Assembly (NCBI GenBank): GCA_017550535.1
Contig: JAFZOS010000023.1
Location: forward strand, 1 to 43,586
Length of the DNA stretch: 43,586 bases
DNA from: Lachnospiraceae bacterium
GTDB lineage: Bacteria; Bacillota; Clostridia; Lachnospirales; Lachnospiraceae
Reading direction: 5' to 3'
Below are positions 8,630 to 16,553 of this stretch, piece after piece. Below the pieces are notes generated by a model. The model was not told the origin of the DNA, ran no database searches, and saw only the letters and a program-made list of their open reading frames with translations. The translations under genes were made by a program, and so were the position numbers. Position 1 is the stretch's first letter; each line of letters begins with the position of its first letter.

Positions 8630-9685
8630 ATGAAAAAATCTTATTTAACTATAATTACACTGATTCTTCTTTTTCTCTCAATATCCGGTTGCGGCACTTA
8701 CGGACAGGCGTCACCTTCGGGTGACGCCGGCCGGCAGTCACAGGGCGGCGATGACGAGCAGCTTATAACCGTCGGTTTTTCGCAGGTAGGTGCCGAATCG
8801 GATTGGAGGAATATCAATACCGATTCCATGAAGGAATCGTTCTGTCCGGAAAACGGATATGATCTTATCTATGATGACGGTCAGCAGAAACAGCATAACC
8901 AGATAACCGCTATTCGTACCTTTATCCAGAAGGATGTTGATTATATTGTCCTGGCACCTGTTATCGAGGACGGGTGGGATACCGTGCTTACGGAAGCAAG
9001 GGATGCCGATATACCGGTCATCCTTGTTGACAGGATGGTAAATGTGAATGATCCCGATCTTTTTACCTGCTGGGTCGGATCGGATTTTGAGCTTGAGGGA
9101 AGCAAGGTATGCGAGTGGCTTAACGGATTCTGCAGGGCCAACCATATAAGCGGAAGTGATATAAACATAGTAAATATCAAGGGAACCGAGGGTGCATCCG
9201 CCGAGCTTGGCAGGTCCAAGGCCTTAAGGACCGCCGTTAACAAATACGGCTGGAACCTGCTTGATGAGCGTTCGGGTGAGTTTACGCAGGCCAAGGGCCG
9301 CGAGGTGATGACGCAGTTCCTTAAACAGCATAAGAACATAAACGTAGTATACAGCGAAAACGACAACGAAGCTTTCGGCGCGATCGAGGCGATCGAGGCG
9401 GAAGGCAGGAAGGTCGGGAGCGACATAAAGCACGGCGAGATAATGGTCCTTGCCTTTGACGGTACATCGGATCAGGCAGTTGAGGCCGTGCGCTCGGGCA
9501 GGATAACCTGTATCGGGGAATGCAATCCGCTGCATGGTCCCAGGGTTGAAAAGATAATACGCAACTTAAGTGAAGGGATCGTTCCCGATAAGTACGAATA
9601 TGTGGATGAAGGCATATTCAGTGCGGATGAGAGCGTAAACAGCGTGATAATCGACGGCGTTTCATACGGCGTCAGGGTACCGTAG
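8630..9685 (+). CDS. YtfQ-like sugar-binding lipoprotein (second copy)
   Basis: Second substrate-binding lipoprotein of the same importer, 351 residues. The signal peptide ends in LSISGC, with the lipid-carrying Cys21. The linker is short (about 25-45), without the Ala/Pro/Glu repeats of the first copy. The binding domain resembles E. coli YtfQ more closely in places, with VGFSQVGAESDWR and the DDGQQKQ segment, whereas the first copy has DCDNDS at the same place. These residues are near the ligand cleft in YtfQ-type proteins, so specificity may differ; this is inference. It starts 7 bases after the permease stop with no good ribosome site (the nearest AGGAG is about 22 bases upstream), and codon use is ordinary. 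I therefore expect much lower expression than the first copy. Another possibility is a sensor role for the upstream YesM kinase. Confidence 0.9.
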   Translation: MKKSYLTIITLILLFLSISGCGTYGQASPSGDAGRQSQGGDDEQLITVGFSQVGAESDWRNINTDSMKESFCPENGYDLIYDDGQQKQHNQITAIRTFIQKDVDYIVLAPVIEDGWDTVLTEARDADIPVILVDRMVNVNDPDLFTCWVGSDFELEGSKVCEWLNGFCRANHISGSDINIVNIKGTEGASAELGRSKALRTAVNKYGWNLLDERSGEFTQAKGREVMTQFLKQHKNINVVYSENDNEAFGAIEAIEAEGRKVGSDIKHGEIMVLAFDGTSDQAVEAVRSGRITCIGECNPLHGPRVEKIIRNLSEGIVPDKYEYVDEGIFSADESVNSVIIDGVSYGVRVP

Positions 9686-9691
9686 AAATTA

Positions 9692-9709
9692 AAGTGCCAA
9701 ACGGCATTT
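9692..9709 (+). terminator. Weak hairpin after the sugar operon
   Basis: A 7-bp stem AAGTGCC (9692-9698) / GGCATTT (9703-9709) containing one G-T pair closes an AAAC loop. Only three Ts end the stem, so termination would be inefficient. It is the only terminator-like element between the sugar operon and the efflux operon. Confidence 0.3.
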
Positions 9710-9729
9710 AAGGATTAATTAAGGATTAA
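9708..9729 (+). repeat. Perfect tandem 11-bp repeat TTAAGGATTAA, possible OmpR-type operator
   Basis: TTAAGGATTAA is present twice head to tail (9708-9718 and 9719-9729), and a related TTAAGACTTTA starts at 9742. Tandem repeats with an 11-bp period are typical binding sites of OmpR/PhoB-class regulators. An OmpR-class regulator is encoded in the same gene group (14498-15214), so this may be its site upstream of the efflux genes. Confidence 0.5.
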
Positions 9730-9742
9730 ACAGGCATTGGGT

Positions 9743-9817
9743 TAAGACTTTACGCCTCCGTGTATTGTATGATGGGTCCGTAGTGAGGAACCGGTATGAT
9801 ATACGGAGGCGGTCTTA
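9743..9817 (+). promoter_or_regulatory. Long inverted repeat covering the ribosome site of the efflux adaptor gene
   Basis: TAAGAC (9743-9748) pairs with GTCTTA (9812-9817), and CGCCTCCGTGTAT (9753-9765) pairs with ATACGGAGGCG (9801-9811) with one bulged G. The right side contains the GGAGG ribosome site and touches the ATG at 9817. If the left side is transcribed, the structure would hide the ribosome site. A TATGAT at 9768-9773, between the arms, could instead be a -10, making the arms DNA operators. Confidence 0.5.
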
Positions 9818-11217
9818 TGAAAAAGTTTTTTGAGGATAAGAAGAAAATAATAATAGGTGGGATAGCGGCATTTACCGTGGCTGTTGTGTCGGTAACGATG
9901 CATGTTAACGCGGCACTTGCGGTGGATTCGTACATAGCCGGCAGGGGCAGCATAAACAGTGTTATAGAGCTTAACGGCAATGTGGGAACGAACGAGGAAA
10001 AGACCTACTACACGCCGTCGGAAGTGCGCATATCCCGTATACATATAAAGCAGGGCGACCATGTTAATAAGGGTGACCTGCTTATTTCATACGATGAGGA
10101 TTATCTTGAATATATGATATCCCTTACAGGTTACAATATGGAATCGGCAAAGGACGGCTATGAGGGCACAAGGCAGGCGGGCGACCGTAATGCGGGACTG
10201 TATTCGGAAGCGGAAAGTTCATTATCGGGCCTTCAGCAGAAGATAGATAATACGCAGGAGAGGATCCTTACCCTTCAGAATGAGCTGACATCAAGGAAGG
10301 CAATGCTTGCAAGCGAGGGAGCAAGGCTTCAGATAGAGCTTATCGATTACGAAGACAATCTGGATGATGATGACGATTTTGTCCTTGGAAACAGGGAATC
10401 CATATTAAAGGACATACAGACCAATACATACGCTCAGCAGTTTGACAGTGAGATCGTGTGGATGCAGGAGGAGCTTGAGAGGTTAAACATGGAGCTGGCT
10501 TCATTAAAGGAGCTTAAGAGTGAGATGACATCCCAGAAGATGTCAACGCTCGGCGGTACCCTTACAAGCGGCGACAGGGACCGCATAGATGTGTTAAAGT
10601 CGGCAAACGAACTGTCGGAAGGTGAGAAGATAGCACATTTTGAGATGGCAAGAGGCGGCATCGTTGCCGATTACGACGGCGTTGTCACCATGATAAACGC
10701 GACCGAGGGCGAAACGGTGAATGAAGGTACACCGGTACTTACGCTTGAATCTACCGAAGATATCGTGGTAAAGTGCAGTGTGAACAAATACGATATTGAC
10801 AGCATTGACAGGGATCAGACGGCAGTTGTTAAGATAAGGGGAAAGGAATACTCGGGTAAGGTCACAAGGATCGAGGGAATGACCGGGACAAACGCCGAGC
10901 AGGCATCCAACATAGGTATAGAAGTAAGCCTCGATGAGCCGGATGATGATATAATAATAGGACTTGAGGTTAAGACATACATCGACACCGCACATAAGGA
11001 TGATGCATTGATCATACCCCTTGATGCACTTGGCACGGACGAAGAAGGTGACTATGTATTTGTCGAGAGGGGCAAAAAGGCGGTAAGGCTGAATATCGAA
11101 ACGGGTATTAAGAATGATGAGATGATCGAGGTCACCTCGGGCCTTGCAGAAGGCGATGTGGTAGTATGGGATGATTCTGTCGAGCTTTCAGACGGGATGG
11201 ATATAAAGGTAAAATAA
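9817..11217 (+). CDS. MacA/HlyD-like efflux adaptor protein
   Basis: Membrane-anchored adaptor of 466 residues for an ABC exporter. An N-terminal membrane helix (about 5-30) precedes a first half of a lipoyl/biotin-like hairpin domain (VRISRIHIKQGDHVNKGDLL, about 66-85). A long helical hairpin rich in Gln/Glu/Leu follows (about 120-255). The second lipoyl half is GGIVADYDGVVTMINATEGE, and beta-barrel and membrane-proximal domains run to the end. I chose ATG 9817 rather than the in-frame ATG at 9796, because GGAGGCGG at 9804-9811 is correctly spaced for the former. The stop overlaps the ATPase start by one base (TAATG). Such adaptors in Gram-positives link to MacB-like permeases that export or sense peptides. 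The substrate is unknown. Confidence 0.88.
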   Translation: MKKFFEDKKKIIIGGIAAFTVAVVSVTMHVNAALAVDSYIAGRGSINSVIELNGNVGTNEEKTYYTPSEVRISRIHIKQGDHVNKGDLLISYDEDYLEYMISLTGYNMESAKDGYEGTRQAGDRNAGLYSEAESSLSGLQQKIDNTQERILTLQNELTSRKAMLASEGARLQIELIDYEDNLDDDDDFVLGNRESILKDIQTNTYAQQFDSEIVWMQEELERLNMELASLKELKSEMTSQKMSTLGGTLTSGDRDRIDVLKSANELSEGEKIAHFEMARGGIVADYDGVVTMINATEGETVNEGTPVLTLESTEDIVVKCSVNKYDIDSIDRDQTAVVKIRGKEYSGKVTRIEGMTGTNAEQASNIGIEVSLDEPDDDIIIGLEVKTYIDTAHKDDALIIPLDALGTDEEGDYVFVERGKKAVRLNIETGIKNDEMIEVTSGLAEGDVVVWDDSVELSDGMDIKVK

Positions 11218-12026
11218 TGGTTACTAAGGAAACGATACTTAAGGCGACGGATCTGTCGAAGACATTTTCAAACGGAGCGGTACAGCAGCATGTGCTTAAA
11301 AACCTGAACCTGTCCATATATAAAGGTGATTTTACGGTCATCATGGGCAACTCGGGTTCGGGAAAGAGTACCCTGCTTTACGCATTATCCGGAATGGACA
11401 GGCCCAGCCTTGGGACCATAACATATTATACCGACGGCAAGGAGACCGAGATATCCAAATACGGTAACGACGCCCTTGCGGTATTCAGGCGCGATCACGT
11501 GGGCTTTGTTTTCCAGCAGAATTACTTAAACGACAGCATGAGCGCGCTTGACAATATCATGGTGTGCGGACTTTTAAAGAGCGGAAGCAGGAAGGAGCTT
11601 GCAGGGAGGGCAAAGAAGCTCCTTGAAAGCGTTGAGATAGGCGAGGGTGACTGGGACAAGTTCCCGACCCAGATGTCGGGCGGCCAGCAGCAGAGGGTGG
11701 CTGTTGTAAGGGGCGTTATAAATAAGCCTGAAGTACTGTATGCGGACGAGCCGACCGGAGCGCTTAACTCACAGAATACCGAGAATGTCCTTAATATCCT
11801 GACCGGTCTTAATAACGAAGGTCAGAGCATTGTCATGGTCACACATACCTTAATGGCTGCCGAGCGCGGCAACAGGATAATATATTTAGCGGACGGCGTC
11901 ATATCGGATGAGATAGATCTTGGCCCATACGTGGGTGATTATAAGGATGAAAACAACGTAAAGCTTTCTGAAGCTAAGGAGCGTCACGCGCGGCTTAAGG
12001 CCTTCCTCCAGAATATGGGCTGGTAG
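11217..12026 (+). CDS. MacB/LolD-type ABC transporter ATPase
   Basis: Cytoplasmic ATPase of 269 residues for the adjacent FtsX-type permease. It shows Walker A GNSGSGKST (44-52), a Q-loop VFQQNY, signature MSGGQQQRVAV, Walker B VLYADEPTGALN and a switch His in VTHTL. The DEPTGALN form is typical of the LolD/MacB/BceA group that drives peptide or lipoprotein export rather than nutrient import. A C-terminal extension of about 35 residues follows the core. It is translationally coupled to the adaptor (one-base overlap) and the permease starts one base after its stop. A BceA-like detoxification or sensing role is an alternative, given the two-component genes downstream. Confidence 0.92.
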   Translation: MVTKETILKATDLSKTFSNGAVQQHVLKNLNLSIYKGDFTVIMGNSGSGKSTLLYALSGMDRPSLGTITYYTDGKETEISKYGNDALAVFRRDHVGFVFQQNYLNDSMSALDNIMVCGLLKSGSRKELAGRAKKLLESVEIGEGDWDKFPTQMSGGQQQRVAVVRGVINKPEVLYADEPTGALNSQNTENVLNILTGLNNEGQSIVMVTHTLMAAERGNRIIYLADGVISDEIDLGPYVGDYKDENNVKLSEAKERHARLKAFLQNMGW

Positions 12027-12027
12027 T

Positions 12028-14412
12028 ATGTACAGATATTATTTTATAGCTAAAAACAATATGAAAAAGCAGCGGAAGGATATGCTCACGTTCTTTATCC
12101 TTACCGCTATCGCGTCAATTCTTATATTCATAAGCATTTCGCTTCTTTACGGCACCCCCAGGGTTCTTGATACAAATTTTGAGAAGATAAACGGCGCGGA
12201 CATCATAGCCATCATGACTGACTATGAGCCCGCCAATGTAAAGCTTACGGAGATAATAAAGGGCAATAAGTATATCGAAAAGTCAGAGATGACCGATTAT
12301 ATCTCGACATACTGCAAGTACCGTAAAAAGGGGGATAAGAGCTGGATCGAGTACTCCTTTGCGGTCTGCGCTGCGGATGAGGAAAGGACGATAGAAAAGA
12401 CCACGGTGGATGTATCGCATCTCCGTGATAATGAGGTGGTCCTTCCCGTATCATTAAGCACCGCCTTTTGTGTGGGCAATATTATCCAGCTTAAGATAGG
12501 TGAGAATATATACGATCTTAAGGTTGCGGGTTTCAATGAGGATTTCTTCTACTGTTCCAGCGTTAACATGGGTACTTACCTTATTTTTGTCCCGCGCAGG
12601 ATATACAGTGATATACGATTTGAGAACCCCAAGAGCATTGCCACACCGTATAAAAGGTTCGCGCTCAAGGTCACCAATACGGCCAGGAAAAGGCATATGG
12701 ATCTAAATGAGATATCGGATCAGCTGATGAACGAATTCATCGACTGGGACCTTAAATATGTTGCCGCTCATCCCGAGTATCCGGGCACGAGCTTTAATTT
12801 CCTGCCGTCTGATCTTATGAAGACCGCGACCATGATAATGCCGTATATCTTTGTCGCGATAGTGCTGCTGTTTGCGCTCATAATCTTTGTTATAGCGGTA
12901 GTCATAATCAATTTCTCGATAAAGAACTTCATAATGACCAACATGAAGAATACTGCGATAATGGAGGCTTCCGGATATACGGTTAAGGAGCTTGTTATCA
13001 TACTGCTCATACAGCTTCTTTTGGTGGCGGGAGCCGGGAGCATATTCGGAGTGCTTGAAGGTGCTGCGCTTATCGATAAGATAGGTGTCATACAGCTGTA
13101 TCTTATGGGACTTTCATGGAACCAGCCCATATTTGTGGGCATCGGAGTGTACGTTGTTATAGGTATATGTTTAGTCATCACCGGGATCACGTTCCTGCTC
13201 GGCAGGGATTACAGCAAGACAACCGTACTTGAAGCCTTAAGGGGCGGCATCAATGCCCATAACTTTAAGAAAAATTATTTCCCGTTCGATAAGACCGTCC
13301 TGCCGGTGGCCGTTACAATGTCCTTAAAGGAGACCTTCGGACGGTTTTCTTCCCAGATAGGTATCATATTCATAGCGGCTGTCCTTACGATATCGACAAC
13401 GACGGGCTTCGGCATGATAGATACGTTTTTCTACGATGACGAGGCGGTGATGAACATGGGCGGTTTCATGGCCGAGGATGCTTCTGCCGGCGGCAATGAG
13501 TCAATGTATAAAAACATCATGACCATGTCGAGCGTTAAGTATGCATACGGCGATATATGGATGTCGTTTGAATATACGCACGGAAAGAGCAGGCAGAGCA
13601 TTACGACAAGGTGTTTTACCGATACGGAGAACGTACACGGCGGCGGCCTTATAGAAGGCAGGTGGCCAAAGCATAATAACGAAGTTCTGCTCGCAACGAA
13701 CGCGGCGAACAGGTTGGGCGTGTCTGTCGGCGATGTTGTAATGGTAAAGAGCGGTGAGAAGGAGGAATCCTATATAATATGCGGGCTTAACCAGACATTT
13801 AACAACATGGGAATGATGGGCTATATGACCACGGCCGGTCAGGAGAGGATCACTCCCAAGTTTAATGAATATAGCTGGAATGTGAAACTTAAGGACGGAT
13901 ATTCGTTTAAGGATTTTGAAAGAGAGTTCAAGGATATCTACACGGATGTCGACGTGGTAAATATCGAGGAATCCACAAAGAGCACGATAGGTACCATTAT
14001 CAATGCTATGAAGGCACTTTCAATGGGTATAGCCGTCCTTACGATAATGATAACCGCTTTTGTCGAGGCTCTTGTCATAAGGACCCAGATAAACAGGGAG
14101 TGGCGTAACTTGGGCGTCAGCAAGGCACTTGGCTTTACCTCGCTGCAGCTTATATTACAGACCATGCTCTCAAACATGCCGGGAGTTCTGATGGGTGTGT
14201 TTGCGGGGCTTTTGCTGTCAAAGGTTTCGGGCAGCAGGCTGAGCATGCTGATGTTCGGGATATTCGGTTTCAAGCGGGTTGACTTTGTCATATATCCGCT
14301 TTCATATCTGCTTACGTTTTTCATCATAGCCGGTGTGGCACTTATAACCTCGGGCTTTGTCGGCAGGAGGATAAAAGTCCTCGATCCGGTAAAGATGATA
14401 ACCGAGGAATGA
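12028..14412 (+). CDS. FtsX-family ABC permease, two FtsX domains
   Basis: Membrane component of 794 residues. A first membrane helix (about 16-40) is followed by a large extracellular region to about residue 270. Three helices come next (about 275-300, 325-350, 370-395), forming the first FtsX domain. A second unit repeats this plan, with a helix at about 445-465, an extracellular domain of about 190 residues and three C-terminal helices (about 660-785). This duplicated build resembles long MacB-like or BceB-like permeases of Firmicutes. The ATPase and adaptor are directly upstream, and an OmpR-type regulator and a kinase are directly downstream, a layout common in antimicrobial-peptide export or resistance modules. 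The substrate cannot be read from the sequence. Confidence 0.9.
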   Translation: MYRYYFIAKNNMKKQRKDMLTFFILTAIASILIFISISLLYGTPRVLDTNFEKINGADIIAIMTDYEPANVKLTEIIKGNKYIEKSEMTDYISTYCKYRKKGDKSWIEYSFAVCAADEERTIEKTTVDVSHLRDNEVVLPVSLSTAFCVGNIIQLKIGENIYDLKVAGFNEDFFYCSSVNMGTYLIFVPRRIYSDIRFENPKSIATPYKRFALKVTNTARKRHMDLNEISDQLMNEFIDWDLKYVAAHPEYPGTSFNFLPSDLMKTATMIMPYIFVAIVLLFALIIFVIAVVIINFSIKNFIMTNMKNTAIMEASGYTVKELVIILLIQLLLVAGAGSIFGVLEGAALIDKIGVIQLYLMGLSWNQPIFVGIGVYVVIGICLVITGITFLLGRDYSKTTVLEALRGGINAHNFKKNYFPFDKTVLPVAVTMSLKETFGRFSSQIGIIFIAAVLTISTTTGFGMIDTFFYDDEAVMNMGGFMAEDASAGGNESMYKNIMTMSSVKYAYGDIWMSFEYTHGKSRQSITTRCFTDTENVHGGGLIEGRWPKHNNEVLLATNAANRLGVSVGDVVMVKSGEKEESYIICGLNQTFNNMGMMGYMTTAGQERITPKFNEYSWNVKLKDGYSFKDFEREFKDIYTDVDVVNIEESTKSTIGTIINAMKALSMGIAVLTIMITAFVEALVIRTQINREWRNLGVSKALGFTSLQLILQTMLSNMPGVLMGVFAGLLLSKVSGSRLSMLMFGIFGFKRVDFVIYPLSYLLTFFIIAGVALITSGFVGRRIKVLDPVKMITEE

Positions 14413-14423
14413 CCGTAAGCTTA

Positions 14424-14452
14424 TTCCTAACGATTCCCCGATGTGATATAAT
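14424..14452 (+). promoter_or_regulatory. Extended -10 promoter of the regulator/kinase pair
   Basis: A perfect TATAAT at 14447-14452 is preceded by TG one base upstream (TGATATAAT), an extended -10. The -35 region (TTCCTA, 14424-14429, 17-base spacer) is poor, as usual for extended -10 promoters. It would give the regulator and kinase genes their own basal transcription. Confidence 0.6.
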
Positions 14453-14497
14453 TTTAATGTTATTTACGTTTGAGCGTGGATTTTAAGGGAGTACCTG

Positions 14498-15214
14498 ATG
14501 CACTATAACTGTCTTATCGTCGATGATGAGGTCGAGCTTGGCAGGATGACGGCGGAATACTTTAGGATGTTTGAAGTATCCACCGAATATGTTGATTCTG
14601 CCGCGGCCTGTTATGACTTTTTTAAGGAAAATACCGCAGATCTTGTACTGCTTGACATTAACTTGGGTGACGGCTCCGGCTTTGATGTGTGTAAAAAGTT
14701 AAGGGAGGATATGCAGCTTCCGATCCTTTTTATAAGCGCAAGGCAGAGTGATGACGATGTGCTCATTGCCTTAAGCATCGGAGGCGACGATTATGTCAAA
14801 AAGCCGTACAGCCTGTCTGTCCTGCTTGCAAAGGTCAAGGTCAACTTAAAAAGGATCGAGCAGATGAAGGGTGCGGTAAGTGACGGGAATGCTATGGAGA
14901 GTCACGGGCCCGGGCAGGATGATTCTGAGTTATGTAAACTAAAACTGGATCCGCCGACAATGTCAGCAGTGCTTGAAGGGAACCGCATTCCGTTAAAGGC
15001 CAAGGAATATGCTCTGCTTGACTGTCTTTACAGGCATAAGAACACCATCGTCAAAAAGGAGGTACTGTTTGATGAAGTGTGGGGCGACTCGTTCTTTTCG
15101 GACAGCACTCTTAATGTGCATATAAGGAAGCTGCGCGAGAAGCTTGAAAAGGATCCCAACGCGCCCGAGCTTATCAAAACCGTTTGGGGAACGGGGTATT
15201 ATCTGGAAATATGA
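14498..15214 (+). CDS. OmpR-family response regulator
   Basis: Cytoplasmic DNA-binding regulator of 238 residues. The receiver domain (about 1-115) shows the acidic pair Asp9-Asp10, the phospho-acceptor Asp53 in LVLLDINLGDGSG and the conserved Lys102 before Pro. The C-terminal winged-helix domain (about 148-238) has the trans_reg_C pattern ending in DSTLNVHIRKLREKLE and the WGTGYYL wing. A linker of about 30 residues joins them. The start at 14498 has AAGGGAG at 14485-14491. The kinase gene overlaps its stop (ATGA). Its position after the efflux genes suggests control of that operon, as in BceRS-like or CprRK-like modules. The tandem 11-bp repeats at 9708-9729 are a candidate target. Confidence 0.94.
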   Translation: MHYNCLIVDDEVELGRMTAEYFRMFEVSTEYVDSAAACYDFFKENTADLVLLDINLGDGSGFDVCKKLREDMQLPILFISARQSDDDVLIALSIGGDDYVKKPYSLSVLLAKVKVNLKRIEQMKGAVSDGNAMESHGPGQDDSELCKLKLDPPTMSAVLEGNRIPLKAKEYALLDCLYRHKNTIVKKEVLFDEVWGDSFFSDSTLNVHIRKLREKLEKDPNAPELIKTVWGTGYYLEI

Positions 15215-16530
15215 AGCTTTTAAAGAGGATAGTGATATTCTTTACGCTGTTCATGCTGGCGGCCCTGCTGATATTTTATAATATCAATAAGCGTAATCAG
15301 TATAAGAAAAGGGATATAGTGGGTTACAACGATATGTTGTACTTAATCTGCGACGATTATACGGCGGGACTTTCCAAGGAGGAGATCGAGGCAAAATACG
15401 GATGCGTCATAGTGCTCTCGACAAGGCTTGACGATCCGGAACTTTCCGCACTGTATGCCGACAACGCTTTTGTGCTGGACCTTGCACCGGACGGTGAATA
15501 CATAGGCAAGGTCGCGTGGACCGACGTAAAGGGTGAATATGAAAGATCAAAGGATGAATTTTTACATGCCGCGCTGGTACTGTGGATCGTAGTACTCATA
15601 TGCGGCTATTTGCTGTTATTTATGCTTTATCGCCTGGTCATTAAGCCTATACGTGAATTGGCCGGCTTTTCCGAGGAGGTGGCCAAGGGTAACCTTGACA
15701 TCCGGCTGCCCATGCGAAGGAACAACCTGTTCGGATCCTTTACCGAAGGTTTTGATCTTATGCGTGAAGAGCTTAAGGCCTCAAAGAAGCGCGAGATGGA
15801 GGCCGAGATAGCAAGGAAGGAAATGATAACGGCCTTAAGTCACGACATAAAAACCCCGGTGGCTGTTATAAAGGCAGCCTGCGAGGTGCTGGAAGTAAAG
15901 GGCAGGCGGCGGCTTGAGGCGATAGGGGACTCTAAGGGGCATGATGACGAACGCAAGGAGCTTGAGGATACACTTGTAAAAACCGGTGCGATAGCCCAGA
16001 AGGCAGATACGATAAGCGCCCTTATGAGTAACGTGATGCATGTGACTCTTGAGGAGCTTGACAGGATAGAAGTAAATCCGGAACCCTACAGTACCGAAGT
16101 TATCGAGGAGTATTTTAAGTCGCTAGTTTCATACGGCAGGATAGTGATCGAGGATCATTTAAATCCCTGTCTTGTGTACATGGATAAGCTGCGCATGGAG
16201 CATGTCATCGACAATATCGTCGGAAATTCCCATAAGTATGCGGGAACGGACATAAAGGTGAGCTTTTCGGAAACGCCGGATATAAAGCTTCCGGACGGGA
16301 ATTTTGTTAAGTTCATACGCATAAGCGTAAGGGATTTCGGACCCGGTGTATCCAAGGAGGACCTTCCGCTCATTGCCGGTAAGTACTACCGCGGGAGCAA
16401 TACGGACGGGAAAACCGGCTACGGCCTCGGGCTGTACCTTTCCAAATGGTATATGGAAAAACAGGGAGGCGGCCTTGAGTACTACAATGACAACGGTTTT
16501 GTAGTGGATATCCTGGTAAGAAAGGTGTAA
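15211..16530 (+). CDS. Membrane sensor histidine kinase
   Basis: Partner kinase of 439 residues. The first membrane helix is near residues 6-24. An extracellular sensor of about 85 residues follows, then a second helix (about 115-140) and a HAMP domain starting at KPIRELAGF. The HisKA motif ALSHDIKTP has the phosphorylated His211. The ATPase domain shows NIVGNSHKYA (N box), VRDFGPGVS (G1) and GYGLGLYL (G2). I use ATG 15211, which overlaps the regulator stop as ATGA; the TTG at 15184 inside the regulator gene is rejected. Unlike BceS kinases it has a real extracellular domain, so it could sense a ligand directly. Confidence 0.93.
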   Translation: MKLLKRIVIFFTLFMLAALLIFYNINKRNQYKKRDIVGYNDMLYLICDDYTAGLSKEEIEAKYGCVIVLSTRLDDPELSALYADNAFVLDLAPDGEYIGKVAWTDVKGEYERSKDEFLHAALVLWIVVLICGYLLLFMLYRLVIKPIRELAGFSEEVAKGNLDIRLPMRRNNLFGSFTEGFDLMREELKASKKREMEAEIARKEMITALSHDIKTPVAVIKAACEVLEVKGRRRLEAIGDSKGHDDERKELEDTLVKTGAIAQKADTISALMSNVMHVTLEELDRIEVNPEPYSTEVIEEYFKSLVSYGRIVIEDHLNPCLVYMDKLRMEHVIDNIVGNSHKYAGTDIKVSFSETPDIKLPDGNFVKFIRISVRDFGPGVSKEDLPLIAGKYYRGSNTDGKTGYGLGLYLSKWYMEKQGGGLEYYNDNGFVVDILVRKV

Positions 16531-16553
16531 TATTTTTTTAGGAGGGTAAAAAA

